64,000 bases of DNA from NCBI GenBank assembly GCA_965249595.1, contig OZ252242.1, positions 434,001-498,000 of the forward strand, written 5' to 3'. Below the pieces are notes generated by a model, which saw nothing but the letters and a program-made list of their open reading frames with translations, did not search any database and had not been told where the DNA came from. The DNA is from VXNJ01 sp965249595. GTDB lineage: Bacteria; Chloroflexota; UBA11872; VXNJ01. Each line of letters opens with the position of its first letter. Positions within the stretch are counted from its first letter, which is position 1. Positions 33,255 through 42,786 of this stretch are shown here, piece by piece. The translations under genes and the position numbers were made by a program.

Positions 33255-34629
33255 CGCCCGGCGTTCCGTAGATCGCGCCCTGGCCGCAACGCTGGGTCGA
33301 ACCGAAGTAGGTAGAGGCGACCATCTGGTTATCGGCGTCTCCGGCGGCCCCGACTCGGTTTGCCTGGCGCATGCCACGCAGCGCTGGGCGCGATCGGCCG
33401 CAGTCGAGGTAACGATCGCCCATTTTGATCACCGCTGGCGCCCTGAATCCAGGCTCGACGCCGACTTCGTCGCCAACTTGGCTCAGCGCCTGGGAACCGG
33501 ATTTAAAGTTGGGCGCGCCCAGGAAGACCTGCGCCCGCCGCCGCACGAATCGATTGAGCAGCGGGCCCGCCGAGAGCGCTGGCAATTCCTCGAACGGGCG
33601 GCCGATTCGCTGGGCGCTGCTGCAATCCTGGTTGGACACAACCGCTCCGATCAGGCCGAGACATTCCTGCTGCGCCTGTTGCGCGGCGCCGGCGCCCGCG
33701 GCCTTTCCGGCATGCGCCCGATTGCCGGGCGCCGGGTGCGGCCGCTGCTTTCGATCACGCGCCCGCAGATCCTTAAATATCTGGCGGCCGAATCGCTCCC
33801 TTACCGGCTCGATCCAACCAATGAACAACCATTCGCCGACCGCAATCGAATCCGGCTTGAAATCATGCCAAAACTGCAAGAGATGCGGTTGGGCGCCGAA
33901 AAGACCATCGCCCGAGCCGCCGAAAACCTGGCTTTGGAAGGCGATCTGGTGGAGGCCGCGGCCCGCTGGGCATCGCGCCGATTGGCGCTGCGCCGCTTCG
34001 GTAACGGCGCCCAATTTGACCGGGCCGGTTTTGCCAATCTGGAAACCGGTGTCCAGATGATCGTTCTGCGCGAGCTGGCCGCGCAAATATCCGGCCAGAG
34101 TCCGCGCCAAGCGGTCCTCGCGCAGGCCGCCCGGTTCGCCGCCAGCCCCGGCCCACACGGGCAATTGACGCTATCCCCAGATGCGGCATTGGAACGATCA
34201 CGCGGACAATTGCTGCTGCGGCCGACGAACTGGCGGCCGCCCCACTATCCGGATTCCGGGACCATCTCGGTGCCGGGCAGCCTCGAGTTGCCATCGTTCG
34301 GGCTGGCCCTGGCCACCCAATGGCCCACCGACCAGGAAGGTGCGGCGTTCGACGAGGGCCCAAGCTGCCACCTGACCTTGCCGCCCGGCGGGAATGCCGC
34401 CTTGACCATCGAACAATCCGCTACCGACCGATTCGGTGACCCCTTGCTTCCGCACTGGTTTGAAGCGAGAAGCCTGGTCTTGAGCATCGCCGGACAGCCC
34501 GTATGGGCCGACGGTGTCGGCCGGTTGCCGTTGGCGGGGCAGTTTGACGGCAATCGATCCGGGTTCCGCCTGTTCTGGCGCACCCTGCCGCCAAGGCGGC
34601 AATCCACAAGCCCCGACGGTTCGTATTAA
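33211..34629 (+). CDS. tilS: tRNA(Ile)-lysidine synthase
   Basis: TilS attaches lysine to C34 of the tRNA-Ile with anticodon CAT, making it read AUA. The PP-loop ATP site SGGPDSVCLAHA begins near residue 44, followed by HFDHRWRPESRLDADFV, the segment GHNRSDQAETFLLRLLRGAG, NRIRLEIMPKLQ and LSGMRPI. The C-terminal part of about 130 residues is divergent, with a weak TilS_C-like ending. The start, TTG 33211, lies in the end of dut; a slightly later start is possible. The 472 residues fit a long TilS. It is followed by ftsH; the hpt gene commonly found between the two in other bacteria is not there. Confidence 0.88.
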   Translation: MKPPVAAGSVPPERSARRSVDRALAATLGRTEVGRGDHLVIGVSGGPDSVCLAHATQRWARSAAVEVTIAHFDHRWRPESRLDADFVANLAQRLGTGFKVGRAQEDLRPPPHESIEQRARRERWQFLERAADSLGAAAILVGHNRSDQAETFLLRLLRGAGARGLSGMRPIAGRRVRPLLSITRPQILKYLAAESLPYRLDPTNEQPFADRNRIRLEIMPKLQEMRLGAEKTIARAAENLALEGDLVEAAARWASRRLALRRFGNGAQFDRAGFANLETGVQMIVLRELAAQISGQSPRQAVLAQAARFAASPGPHGQLTLSPDAALERSRGQLLLRPTNWRPPHYPDSGTISVPGSLELPSFGLALATQWPTDQEGAAFDEGPSCHLTLPPGGNAALTIEQSATDRFGDPLLPHWFEARSLVLSIAGQPVWADGVGRLPLAGQFDGNRSGFRLFWRTLPPRRQSTSPDGSY

Positions 34630-34711
34630 CCAGTGAACCGAGGATGGCCCGCGTAGCGGTGCTAGACTCGAAAACCTCTTAACGACTGGCAGATTTAAGG
34701 TGAAAATCCCC

Positions 34712-34783
34712 ATGCCGGGCCGCGTCGCTGTGGTCGCCGGATCGTTTGCCAGTTCACGAAATTCCAGGGTCGTCGCCAAATGA
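34712..34783 (+). CDS. Leader peptide ORF overlapping the ftsH start
   Basis: A 23-codon frame (MPGRVAVVAGSFASSRN then SRVVAK) starts at ATG 34712, eight bases after AAGGTGA, a far better ribosome site than that of ftsH. Its TGA stop overlaps the ftsH start (ATGATG), so terminating ribosomes could re-initiate. It is small and not known from homology, so it may be accidental, but position and ribosome site argue for translation. Confidence 0.45.
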   Translation: MPGRVAVVAGSFASSRNSRVVAK

Positions 34784-36729
34784 TGAACAACCGCTGGATG
34801 CGCAACGGTTTCGTCTACCTGATCATCGCAGTGGCGGTGTTGGCGGTCCTATTCATCGTTCTGGCGCCATCCGGCAACACGTCGCAATATTCATACTCAC
34901 AGCTGCTCAGCGATGTTGAGGGCGATGTGCGCGCTGGTTCGAACCCCAAGTTGTTCGTGACCGGCGACGACACCCTCCAGTACACCAATTCGGGCAACAT
35001 CACCCGGTCGGCGGCCATCGGCAGCGAAACTGACGTGATAGCCGATCTTCGCGCTTCGGGCATTTCCCTTAATCAGGTGACCGTCGAATACGCCGAACCG
35101 TCCCGGCTGGGCGGCATAATCGGCGCCCTGTTCTCGTTCCTGCCGATCATCTTCATAGTCGGCTTGCTGTTCTTTATGATGCGGCAGGCGCAAGGCTCCA
35201 ACAATCAGGCGCTCTCCTTCGGACGCTCCAAGGCGCGCGTGATATCGGGCCAGCGTCCTACGGTCACGTTTAAAGACGTCCAGGGCGTTGATGAGGCCAA
35301 ACAGGAACTGACCGAAGTTGTCGAGTTCCTCAAGTTCCCGGAAAAGTTCACCAAGATCGGCGCCCGCATACCGGCCGGAATCCTGCTGATTGGCCCGCCG
35401 GGAACCGGTAAGACCTATCTGGCCAAAGCCGTGGCCGGCGAAGCCGGCGTGCCGTTCTTCTCGCTCTCGGGATCCGAATTCGTCGAAATGTTCGTCGGCG
35501 TTGGTGCCTCGCGGGTGCGTGACCTTTTTGAGAAGGCTCGCCAGAGCGCACCGTGCTTGATATTTGTCGACGAAATCGACGCCGTCGGGCGCCAACGCGG
35601 CGCCGGCCTGGGCGGATCGCACGACGAACGCGAGCAGACCCTAAACCAGATCCTGGTCGAAATGGACGGCTTCGAATCCGATAGCAAGGTAATCGTTTTG
35701 GCCGCCACCAACCGGCCCGACATCCTTGACCCGGCCCTTCTGCGACCCGGGCGCTTCGACCGCCAAGTGATCCTCGACCGGCCCGATATTCGCGGCCGCG
35801 AGGCGATCCTGCGCGTGCATTCCAAGGGCAAGCCGATTGCCGCTGAAGTAGACATGATGGTGGTAGCCAAGGAGACTGCCGGTTTTACCGGAGCCGATTT
35901 GGAAAACCTTCTCAACGAAGCCGCCATCCTGGCCGCCAGGGAGAACAAGACCATCATTTCGATGGAGGAACTCGAAGAGGCGATCGACCGCGTGATGGCC
36001 GGCCCGGAGCGCAAGAGCCGCATCATCACCGAGCGCGAGAAGAAGATCACCGCCTATCACGAGGTCGGGCACGCCATCGTTGGTCACTACATGGGCGAGA
36101 TGGACCCGGTCCACAAGATCTCGATCATCGCCCGCGGCCGGATGGGCGGCTACACCAGGTTCCTGCCACCCACCGATCGCTCGATGATGTCGAAGGCCCA
36201 ATTCGACGATCAGATCGCCACCATGATGGGGGGACGGGCGGCCGAGCTGCTCATCTACCAAGAATTCACCACCGGTGCATCCAACGATTTGGAACGGGCC
36301 ACCGATCTGGCTCGCCAGATGGTTACCCGCTATGGCATGAGCCGCTTAGGGCCACGTACCTTTGGACGCAAGGACGAGCTGGTGTTCCTCGGTCGGGATA
36401 TCCAGGAAACGCGAAATTACTCCGAGGCGGTGGCCGAGCAGATCGATGAAGAGGTCTCCCAGATCGTCACTCAGGCCCACGACCGGGCCAGCGCAGTGCT
36501 GCGCAATCACCCTGATGATCTTGAAAAAATTGCCGCGTTCCTGATGGAAGCCGAAAGCATCGAGGTTCCGATCTTTGAAGCGCTCCTGCGTGGCGAGGAC
36601 GTTCCGTTGCCCGAACCGCGGGGAATCAAACCGGTTGAAGAAGAATCGGCACCGGCCGATGAGCCGGCTGTCAGCGGCGAACAACGCGCCGCCGCCCCGC
36701 GCCTTAAACGGGACCCGTCCAGCGCCTAA
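34780..36729 (+). CDS. ftsH: ATP-dependent zinc metalloprotease FtsH
   Basis: Membrane-bound AAA+ protease that unfolds and degrades membrane and short-lived proteins. It has two transmembrane segments (residues 11-30 and about 112-134) around a periplasmic-type domain, the AAA ATPase with Walker A GPPGTGKT (205-212), Walker B LIFVDEIDAVG, the SRH NRPDILDPALLRPGRFDR, and the zinc site HEVGH (427-431) with downstream acidic ligand. The C-terminal tail is Glu/Pro/Ala-rich. At 649 residues it has normal length. ATG 34780 is the first start and overlaps a leader ORF (34712-34783), suggesting translational coupling. It ends the ftsB-like, dut, tilS group. Confidence 0.96.
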   Translation: MMNNRWMRNGFVYLIIAVAVLAVLFIVLAPSGNTSQYSYSQLLSDVEGDVRAGSNPKLFVTGDDTLQYTNSGNITRSAAIGSETDVIADLRASGISLNQVTVEYAEPSRLGGIIGALFSFLPIIFIVGLLFFMMRQAQGSNNQALSFGRSKARVISGQRPTVTFKDVQGVDEAKQELTEVVEFLKFPEKFTKIGARIPAGILLIGPPGTGKTYLAKAVAGEAGVPFFSLSGSEFVEMFVGVGASRVRDLFEKARQSAPCLIFVDEIDAVGRQRGAGLGGSHDEREQTLNQILVEMDGFESDSKVIVLAATNRPDILDPALLRPGRFDRQVILDRPDIRGREAILRVHSKGKPIAAEVDMMVVAKETAGFTGADLENLLNEAAILAARENKTIISMEELEEAIDRVMAGPERKSRIITEREKKITAYHEVGHAIVGHYMGEMDPVHKISIIARGRMGGYTRFLPPTDRSMMSKAQFDDQIATMMGGRAAELLIYQEFTTGASNDLERATDLARQMVTRYGMSRLGPRTFGRKDELVFLGRDIQETRNYSEAVAEQIDEEVSQIVTQAHDRASAVLRNHPDDLEKIAAFLMEAESIEVPIFEALLRGEDVPLPEPRGIKPVEEESAPADEPAVSGEQRAAAPRLKRDPSSA

Positions 36730-37060
36730 AAGCAGCACAGCGCGGCGCTAGTTCCTCAACAAAAGGGTCTGGCCGCACAGCAGCCGCCGTATTTTTCAGG
36801 GAAAAGAATCAGCTCCCGCCGGCTGGCGGCGGGCAATCGTCAAAAAGTCCTATACCTTGAATCTTCATTACGGGTAGTCGGGAGCGGCAGGCCGTTTGTA
36901 TCTCGGTCCTTGATCTCAAGAGACCGCTGCCAAGCAAGGATCGCCGCACCCGCAACTCCCTACCGTAGAGCCCGAACAGTTGTTTGGGGCCGTTATTAAC
37001 TAACGAGCCCGTATTTGCAAGACTGGGCGTTGGCCGGGAGCAGATACAAGGAGTTTTGAC
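36730..37060. other. Region upstream of the IS110-like transposase; possible RNA relic
   Basis: These 331 bases contain no supported gene. A perfect seven-pair hairpin (CCCGCCG-GCTGG-CGGCGGG) lies at 36815-36833. In IS110-group elements the non-coding left end upstream of the transposase encodes the guide (bridge) RNA, so a decayed copy could lie here; I cannot identify its loops. Confidence 0.4.
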
Positions 37061-38014
37061 ATGAACGCCGACTATGTCGGTATCGATGTCTCCAGGGACG
37101 GCTTGGACGTCGCCGTCTGCGGCCGGGAAATGGTGTAGCGCTTTGACAACACCGCCCCGGGAATCAGAAAGCTGATCCGGCATCTGGACGGGCAAACCAT
37201 CACCCTGATCGTCATCGAGGCCACCGGCGGCTACGAACGCCGCTTAGCCGGAGCGCTCAAGGCGGCCTTGCTGCCGGCGGCGGTGGTAAACCCGCGCCAG
37301 GTAAGAAGTTTCGCCGATGCCATTGGCGTAACCGCCAAGACCGATGCCTTGGACGCCAGGGTCATCGCGCGCTTTGCCGCCGCGGTGCAGCCCGAGGTGC
37401 GTACGTCGGCCGATCCACAGACCCGGGAACTGAGCGACCTGCTGACGCGCCGCGGTCAGCTGCTAGCAACGCTGGTGCGGGAGAGGAGCCGCCTGGGCCG
37501 GGCCGAAAAGGAGATCCGGCGCGATATCAACACCACCATTGCCTTTCTGCAGAAGCGGATTGAACGCTTAGACAAGCTGCTGGAGGATCGCATCGAAGCC
37601 AGTGAGGCGTTCTTAAGCCCGCAGCGCCCGGCTGCGCTCACGTCCCCGGGGTGGGGCCGCAGCTCGCGCTCTCACTTAACGCCTTCCTGCCTGAACTGGG
37701 AGTCCTCAACCGCCGCCAGGTAGCCGCCCTGGCGGGGGTGGCGCCCAAAAATCTGAGACCGCGGCGCCTGGCGCGGCAAGCGCTCCATCGGCGGTGGAAG
37801 ATCCCGGGTCAGGACCGCCCTGTACATGGGGACGCTGGCGGCCACCCGCCACAACAACACCATCAAGGCGTTCTACGAGCGCCTGCTGGCCGCCGGCAAG
37901 CCCAAGAAAGTTGCTCTCACCGCCTGCATGCGCAAACTGCTGCTGATTCTTAACAACATGGTGCGCAGTGGGCAGTACTGGCGCGAGCAGTCCGCAGGCG
38001 GCGGTAACGGTTGA
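37061..38014 (+). pseudogene. IS110-family transposase, disrupted
   Basis: Remnant of a DEDD-type transposase. ATG 37061 follows AAGGAG and starts NADYVGIDVSRDGLDVAV, the family opening with catalytic Asp. It is interrupted by TAG at 37136-37138, then continues in the same frame (LDGQTITLIVIEATGGYERR, KTDALDARVIARFAAAVQPE). Near 37640 the frame shifts to a part with LSLNAFLPELGVLNRRQVAALAGVAP, and again near 37810 to a C-terminal piece (TLAATRHNNTIKAFYERLL, KKVALTACMRKLL). One stop and two frameshifts mean it is inactive. It marks the left side of the catabolic island. Ends and target site were not recognised. Confidence 0.85.
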
Positions 38015-38551
38015 GCGGACGCCGCCGGGAACCCCGAATTGAAGAAAGGATCGCCAATTGGAGTCCGGGTCTGCTCGAGAGGCCATGGGAGCGAGTCTGA
38101 TCAGCGTCGCCGGTCCGTGGCGGATCTTGAAAGTGCAGTCCGGCCCCTTCACTTCTTTCCCTGGACCCCCAACGACGCAGTTGACTTTTACGACAGTTGC
38201 TTCTGTGAGGGATTCATCGCGTCCCTGGCGCACAACATCAGAAAAGCTTTGCACCGCATCGGCTCCGATCCAGGACAGCCAGCGGCCAGCAATCGTTAAG
38301 GCGGCGCCTAAATGACGGAGATTGGCGCCAAATTTAGCTCAATTCCGGCCATATGCGGAAAAAGGCATTCCGACCGGCGGATGCACCGTCAGTTGCCGCT
38401 GTTAACTAGCAATTCGGCCATTCTGGACATCTGTTCAGCGGGCGACGCGAGGGTTTCAATAATCGCTCTAGGCGGCGATTGCCCCCGACTAATCAACTCT
38501 TTCAATAGGCCCAACTAATTGCCCTATACTGTGGGTGCGCGTGCGATGTGA
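38015..38551. other. Junction between IS110 remnant and catabolic island
   Basis: No supported gene lies in these 537 bases; the frames at 38039-38315 on the plus strand and 37706-38254 on the minus strand resemble nothing known to me. The region may contain the IS end and truncated older sequence. The promoter of the downstream gene would be near 38521, but I see only a weak TATACT at 38525-38530. Confidence 0.4.
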
Positions 38552-39694
38552 ATGAGCACGCAGTCGGGCGGATGTGTGGAATTGGCGGTTTCCGAATCTG
38601 GTGACGTACGAATAGGCTTGGTCGGTCTCGGATTCGGCGCCGAATTCATCCCGATCTATCAGGACCACCCTCATTCCAAGCTGGTGGCTATCTGCCAGCG
38701 CGACACGGACTCTTTGAATCGCATTGGTGATGCGTTGGGCGTGGACAGGCGTTACAGCGACTACGACGAGATGCTCGCTGACCCGGAGATTGACGCCGTG
38801 CACATCAACACGCCTATCCCCGATCATGCCTCGCACTCCATTCGAGGTCTTGACGCGGGCAAGCACGTGGCTTGCACCGTGCCAATGGCAACGTCAATTG
38901 ACGATTGCCGGGACATCGTCCTGGCTGCGCGACGGGCCAAGCGCAAGTACATGATGATGGAAACGGTCGTCTTCTCCAGAGAGTTCTTGTATGTACAAGA
39001 CTTGGTTTCTTCTGGACAAATGGGGAGGATCCAATTCCTTAGGGGATCCCATCAGCAGGAGATGGCAGGCTGGCCAGGATACTGGGAAGGGCTCCCGCCG
39101 ATGCACTACGCAACGCATGCTGTGAGTCCGCTTCTCGCCTTGGCAGATCGACTAGCAGAGTTTGTGGTATGCCTAGGATCTGGCAATATAGCAGAAGATC
39201 TGGCGAGCAACTACGGGTCACCATTCGCCGTTGAGAGCACATTGATCGGGCTTCGGGATTCGAACCTTGCGGCAGAAGTGACTCGGTCCCTCTTCGAGAC
39301 AGCTCGAGAGTATGTGGAGAGCTTTGATGTCTACGGCGACACGCTGTCGTTCGAGTGGGAGAGGGTCGCAGGCGATTCGCCGGTTCTACATAGAGGCGAG
39401 AATGCTGAGCGAATCACCATCCCCGACTACGCGGACAGATTGCCGGCTAGCGTTCGGCAGTACACGACCCGCGGCGTCTACGATGAGGAACACGCGCACT
39501 TGTCATTCAAGCAGGGAAGCGGGCACGGAGGCTCCCACCCGCATATGGCGCACGAGTTCCTACGGGCCATTGTGGAGGATCGTAAGCCTCTGATCGATGA
39601 GGTAACGGCCGCGAACTGGACCTGTGTCGGCATCTGTGCGCATCAGTCAGCGATGGCCAATGGTGTGAAGGTCGAAATCCCGAGTTTTTGTTGA
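38552..39694 (+). CDS. Gfo/Idh/MocA family oxidoreductase
   Basis: NAD(P)-dependent oxidoreductase for sugars or cyclitols. The Rossmann part has VRIGLVGLGFGAEFIPIYQ and the second domain MHYATHAVSPLLALAD with its conserved His. The usual EKP motif, whose Lys is catalytic in many members, is replaced here by C-T-V-P (HVACTVPMATSIDDC), as in a subgroup that may use another route or have lost the activity. The length is 380 residues; ATG 38552 starts the gene, with no clear ribosome site. It is the first gene of the island and is followed by a sugar ABC importer, so it may process the imported substrate or a derivative. Confidence 0.83.
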   Translation: MSTQSGGCVELAVSESGDVRIGLVGLGFGAEFIPIYQDHPHSKLVAICQRDTDSLNRIGDALGVDRRYSDYDEMLADPEIDAVHINTPIPDHASHSIRGLDAGKHVACTVPMATSIDDCRDIVLAARRAKRKYMMMETVVFSREFLYVQDLVSSGQMGRIQFLRGSHQQEMAGWPGYWEGLPPMHYATHAVSPLLALADRLAEFVVCLGSGNIAEDLASNYGSPFAVESTLIGLRDSNLAAEVTRSLFETAREYVESFDVYGDTLSFEWERVAGDSPVLHRGENAERITIPDYADRLPASVRQYTTRGVYDEEHAHLSFKQGSGHGGSHPHMAHEFLRAIVEDRKPLIDEVTAANWTCVGICAHQSAMANGVKVEIPSFC

Positions 39695-39825
39695 ACTTAC
39701 AGGCATTGGAAATAGAAGGCAGTGAATGAAGATCAAGTCCGCCCTTAAGTGGAGGCGCGAGGTACTTCGTAGTTCTCCCTAACAGATTCAAACGGCCGCA
39801 AACGACATGTGAGGAGCATATTGAG

Positions 39826-41214
39826 ATGGCACAGACTGACCACCCAACCCCTGGCGATCGTATATTGGCGAGCAAACCACACACCCGGCGACAGTTCCTT
39901 CGGAGGAGCCTGATAGCCGGTGGTGGATTTGGCCTGCTCGCAGGGTCTGGATTGATCCTTGCGGCGTGCGACGAAGAAACGGCAGATACGACTACTTCGC
40001 CAGTCGAGTCGACCGCTCCATCCCCAACCACGCCACCTACGTGGGCGGTGATGAACCAGTTCTTCACACTCGAGAATGCCTATTTCAAGGGCTGGGATGA
40101 AGCGCAGACCGAGGTTGCTCAACTTCTCGGAATGACTAGTGAAAGGCAAGTCGACAACTTCAACCCCGAGGCCGTGCTCACCGCATTCGAGAACGCAGCA
40201 CGAACGGGCGTTGATGCGATCACTACACGGATCCTGGATACGGGACTGTCCCGCACACTACTTGATATCGCGACAGATGCCGAGATGTTCGTCCAGATGG
40301 CCTGGGCTGTGGCTCCTTGGATATCGCCTTTCGACGTCGGGCCCCACTTTAATTCCTTCACGACTCCCAACAACGTCGCGGGTACCGAAGCCACCTGCAA
40401 TGCCCTATTCGACCGCATGGGTGGTTCGGGCAAACTGATTCAGATCACCGGGGTTCCCGGAGATCCTGTCGAGGTGGAGCGTTCGTTGGGAGTAGACCGC
40501 GCTCTCGCAAACTACCCCAATATCGAGATGGTGGCGAAAGAGACTGGAAACTGGAGCAGAGGCGGCACCACGGAAGTCATTGAGGCCCTGTTGACAGCAA
40601 ACTCGGATGTGAGCGGAGTTTTCTGCCAGAACGACGATATGGGGGTAGGTGCGATTGCGGCCCTACGTTCGCGCGACTTGGAAGTTCCGGTGGCAGCCAT
40701 TGATGCCATCCCCGACTTCGTCGACCTCATAGCAAACGACCCCGCTCGCGCATTCGCCACCTGGACTACGACGAGTGGCGGGGGGCCGTGGCTAGGCGCC
40801 TGGTTGATAGTGCAGGCGTTCGATGCACTTTCGGGAGTAGAGTTGCGAGCTCCTGAGCGCATGATGTATGCCGGTGGGTTTGTACTTGATACGCCAGAGG
40901 CTGCCGAGGCATATACAGAACTCATGTTCACGGACTCAGGTTCCTATCCATTTGATTATGAAAGATGGTCAAAAGCCTTGCATCCGAACGATTGGGATCC
41001 GCAGACGCTTCTCAGGCCCATCGACTACCCCGAATTCTTCAGCCTTCAAGGCCCGGCCCCGGATGGCTATGAGGTATCTCAGGACTTCGTGGACTCGAAG
41101 GAATCAGGAGAGTTTGACGCCGTTGCCCGGGAGTACGAGGAGCACTTCCAGAGCGATCCATTCAGCGAGATCCGTGGCTTAGTGAACTACGGCGATGGTC
41201 AAGACATCGTCTAG
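39826..41214 (+). CDS. Ribose-type ABC transporter substrate-binding protein
   Basis: Periplasmic-type binding protein of the RbsB/Peripla_BP_4 group, 462 residues. ATG 39826 has GAGGAG nine bases ahead. The N-terminus is a twin-arginine-like lipoprotein signal (RRQFLRRSLIAGGGFGLLAG, then LILAAC), followed by a Thr/Ser/Pro-rich linker. The domain has a first half with NFNPEAVLTAFENAARTGVDAIT and a second with GVFCQNDDMGVGAIAALRSR, a typical RbsB-family hinge and ligand-site pattern. It is long for the group because of a C-terminal extension of about 100 residues. The ATPase and permease genes follow directly, with short spacing, making a complete importer. Substrate is unknown. Confidence 0.86.
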   Translation: MAQTDHPTPGDRILASKPHTRRQFLRRSLIAGGGFGLLAGSGLILAACDEETADTTTSPVESTAPSPTTPPTWAVMNQFFTLENAYFKGWDEAQTEVAQLLGMTSERQVDNFNPEAVLTAFENAARTGVDAITTRILDTGLSRTLLDIATDAEMFVQMAWAVAPWISPFDVGPHFNSFTTPNNVAGTEATCNALFDRMGGSGKLIQITGVPGDPVEVERSLGVDRALANYPNIEMVAKETGNWSRGGTTEVIEALLTANSDVSGVFCQNDDMGVGAIAALRSRDLEVPVAAIDAIPDFVDLIANDPARAFATWTTTSGGGPWLGAWLIVQAFDALSGVELRAPERMMYAGGFVLDTPEAAEAYTELMFTDSGSYPFDYERWSKALHPNDWDPQTLLRPIDYPEFFSLQGPAPDGYEVSQDFVDSKESGEFDAVAREYEEHFQSDPFSEIRGLVNYGDGQDIV

Positions 41215-41241
41215 AGCCAGGTCGCTGTCCGGAGAACTGAA

Positions 41242-42786
41242 TTGGATCTGAGAGGGAATCTGAATGAGGCGCGATCTACGGCGTTGGATATCCGCAATGT
41301 CTCGAAATCCTTTGGCCCAGTCGACGCACTGAATGGAGTAACTCTTCAACTCTCGCGCGGTGAGGTACTAGGGCTCGCCGGGGAGAATGGCGCCGGGAAG
41401 TCCACTCTCTTAAATGTCATATCCGGAATCACTGCGCCGGATTGCGGCAAGATCCTGGTCCGTGGCAAGCCGACGTCATATGAGTCTTATTTCGATGCTG
41501 TGATCGATGGTGTATATCGCGTATTTCAGGAGCTAGCGATCCTGCCCAATCTCACGATTTGGGAAAACGTATTCATGGGACACGAGCAGATTGTTTCCCG
41601 CTGGGGCGTGATAGAGCGAAAGAAGGCTGCAGAACTAGCCCGTGAGCATTTTGAAGCGTTGGGTCATAGCTGGATTGACGTTGAACGACTTGCCGGGGAC
41701 TATCCATTCGCTGTTCGGCAGGTTGTTGAGATACTTCGTGCTTTCGTGTTGGCGCGCGTCCTCGAACGCGATGATCCAGTCATTCTCCTTGACGAGCCTA
41801 CAGCCGCCCTGGCGTCGAGCGATGTCGTATTCCTCAAAGAATTGATTGATTCTCTGCGGCATCGCAGTGCGATCATCTTTGTCTCACATCGCTTGAGCGA
41901 GGTACTGCACTGGAGCGACCGGGTGGTTGTCCTCAAGGACGGCAAGATAGCCGGCGAAGGTGGATCACACGAGTTCTCCGAGGAAGCCCTGCACTATTTG
42001 ATGGTGGGCAGAACGAGGGACGTTAGGTTCTATCGAGAGGCTCAACAACGTACGCCTGAGCCCGAACAACTGCTGTCGGTAGTTGAATTGAGTGATGGCG
42101 AGAGCTTCCGTGACGTGAGCTTTGACATCAATCACGGTGAAATCGTCGGTATCGCCGGTGTTCTCGGATCTGGAAAGAGCGAGCTCGGTCGAGCGATCTA
42201 CGGCGACCACAAGACGGTCTCAGGGCAAATTGCGTATAGGGAACTGAGAATCGAGGGGAGATCGATTCGCGATGTAGCGAGGCTCGGAATTGGGTATATT
42301 TCGCCGGAGCGCAAGGTAGACGGAATCGTCGACACGTTTTCGGTGACCTGGAACATATCTCTAGCACAGCTCAATCTTCGTCAGAAGCGATTTCTTCGAC
42401 TTGGAGAAGAGAGGGAGTTAGGTCGCCGCTTCGTCGAGAAGCTCCGGATCCGGACTCCCTCGCCCGATGAGCCGATTCTTGCCTTGAGCGGTGGGAATCA
42501 ACAGAAGGTCATCATCGCTAGATGGTTGGCCTGCGATGTCGGCCTTTTGATCCTCGACAATCCGACGCGCGGGGTGGACGCGGGAGCCAAGGAGGAGATC
42601 TATGTGCTGATGCGGGAACTCACCCTGTCTGGCGTAGGCATTCTCCTCATCAGTGACGACCTTCTTGAGGTGATCGGCCTTTCGAACCGCATTCTCATAT
42701 TGAGGAGCGGCGAGCCTCAAGCTTGGATCGACGCTCCGCCGGATAGAAAGCCCAGTGAAGCCGAGCTAGTGGCTCACATGGTATGA
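41242..42786 (+). CDS. Ribose-type ABC transporter double ATPase
   Basis: Two-domain ATP-binding protein like RbsA/MglA, 514 residues. Domain one has Walker A GLAGENGAGKSTLLNVISG and Walker B ILLDEPTAAL. Domain two has GIAGVLGSGKSELGRAIYG, the signature LSGGNQQKVIIARWLACDV and Walker B LLILDNPTRGVDAG. Two departures are seen: the signature of domain one reads LAGDYPFAVRQVVEI instead of LSxGxxQ, and the second Walker B has Asn where Glu is usual. One composite ATP site may therefore be weak, as in some asymmetric transporters. TTG 41242 follows GGAG by seven bases. It overlaps the permease by four bases (ATGA). Confidence 0.9.
   Translation: MDLRGNLNEARSTALDIRNVSKSFGPVDALNGVTLQLSRGEVLGLAGENGAGKSTLLNVISGITAPDCGKILVRGKPTSYESYFDAVIDGVYRVFQELAILPNLTIWENVFMGHEQIVSRWGVIERKKAAELAREHFEALGHSWIDVERLAGDYPFAVRQVVEILRAFVLARVLERDDPVILLDEPTAALASSDVVFLKELIDSLRHRSAIIFVSHRLSEVLHWSDRVVVLKDGKIAGEGGSHEFSEEALHYLMVGRTRDVRFYREAQQRTPEPEQLLSVVELSDGESFRDVSFDINHGEIVGIAGVLGSGKSELGRAIYGDHKTVSGQIAYRELRIEGRSIRDVARLGIGYISPERKVDGIVDTFSVTWNISLAQLNLRQKRFLRLGEERELGRRFVEKLRIRTPSPDEPILALSGGNQQKVIIARWLACDVGLLILDNPTRGVDAGAKEEIYVLMRELTLSGVGILLISDDLLEVIGLSNRILILRSGEPQAWIDAPPDRKPSEAELVAHMV

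Noticed and set aside
38039..38315. Open frames between the IS110 remnant and the island
   Set aside because: No known motif, no ribosome site and overlap in two frames.
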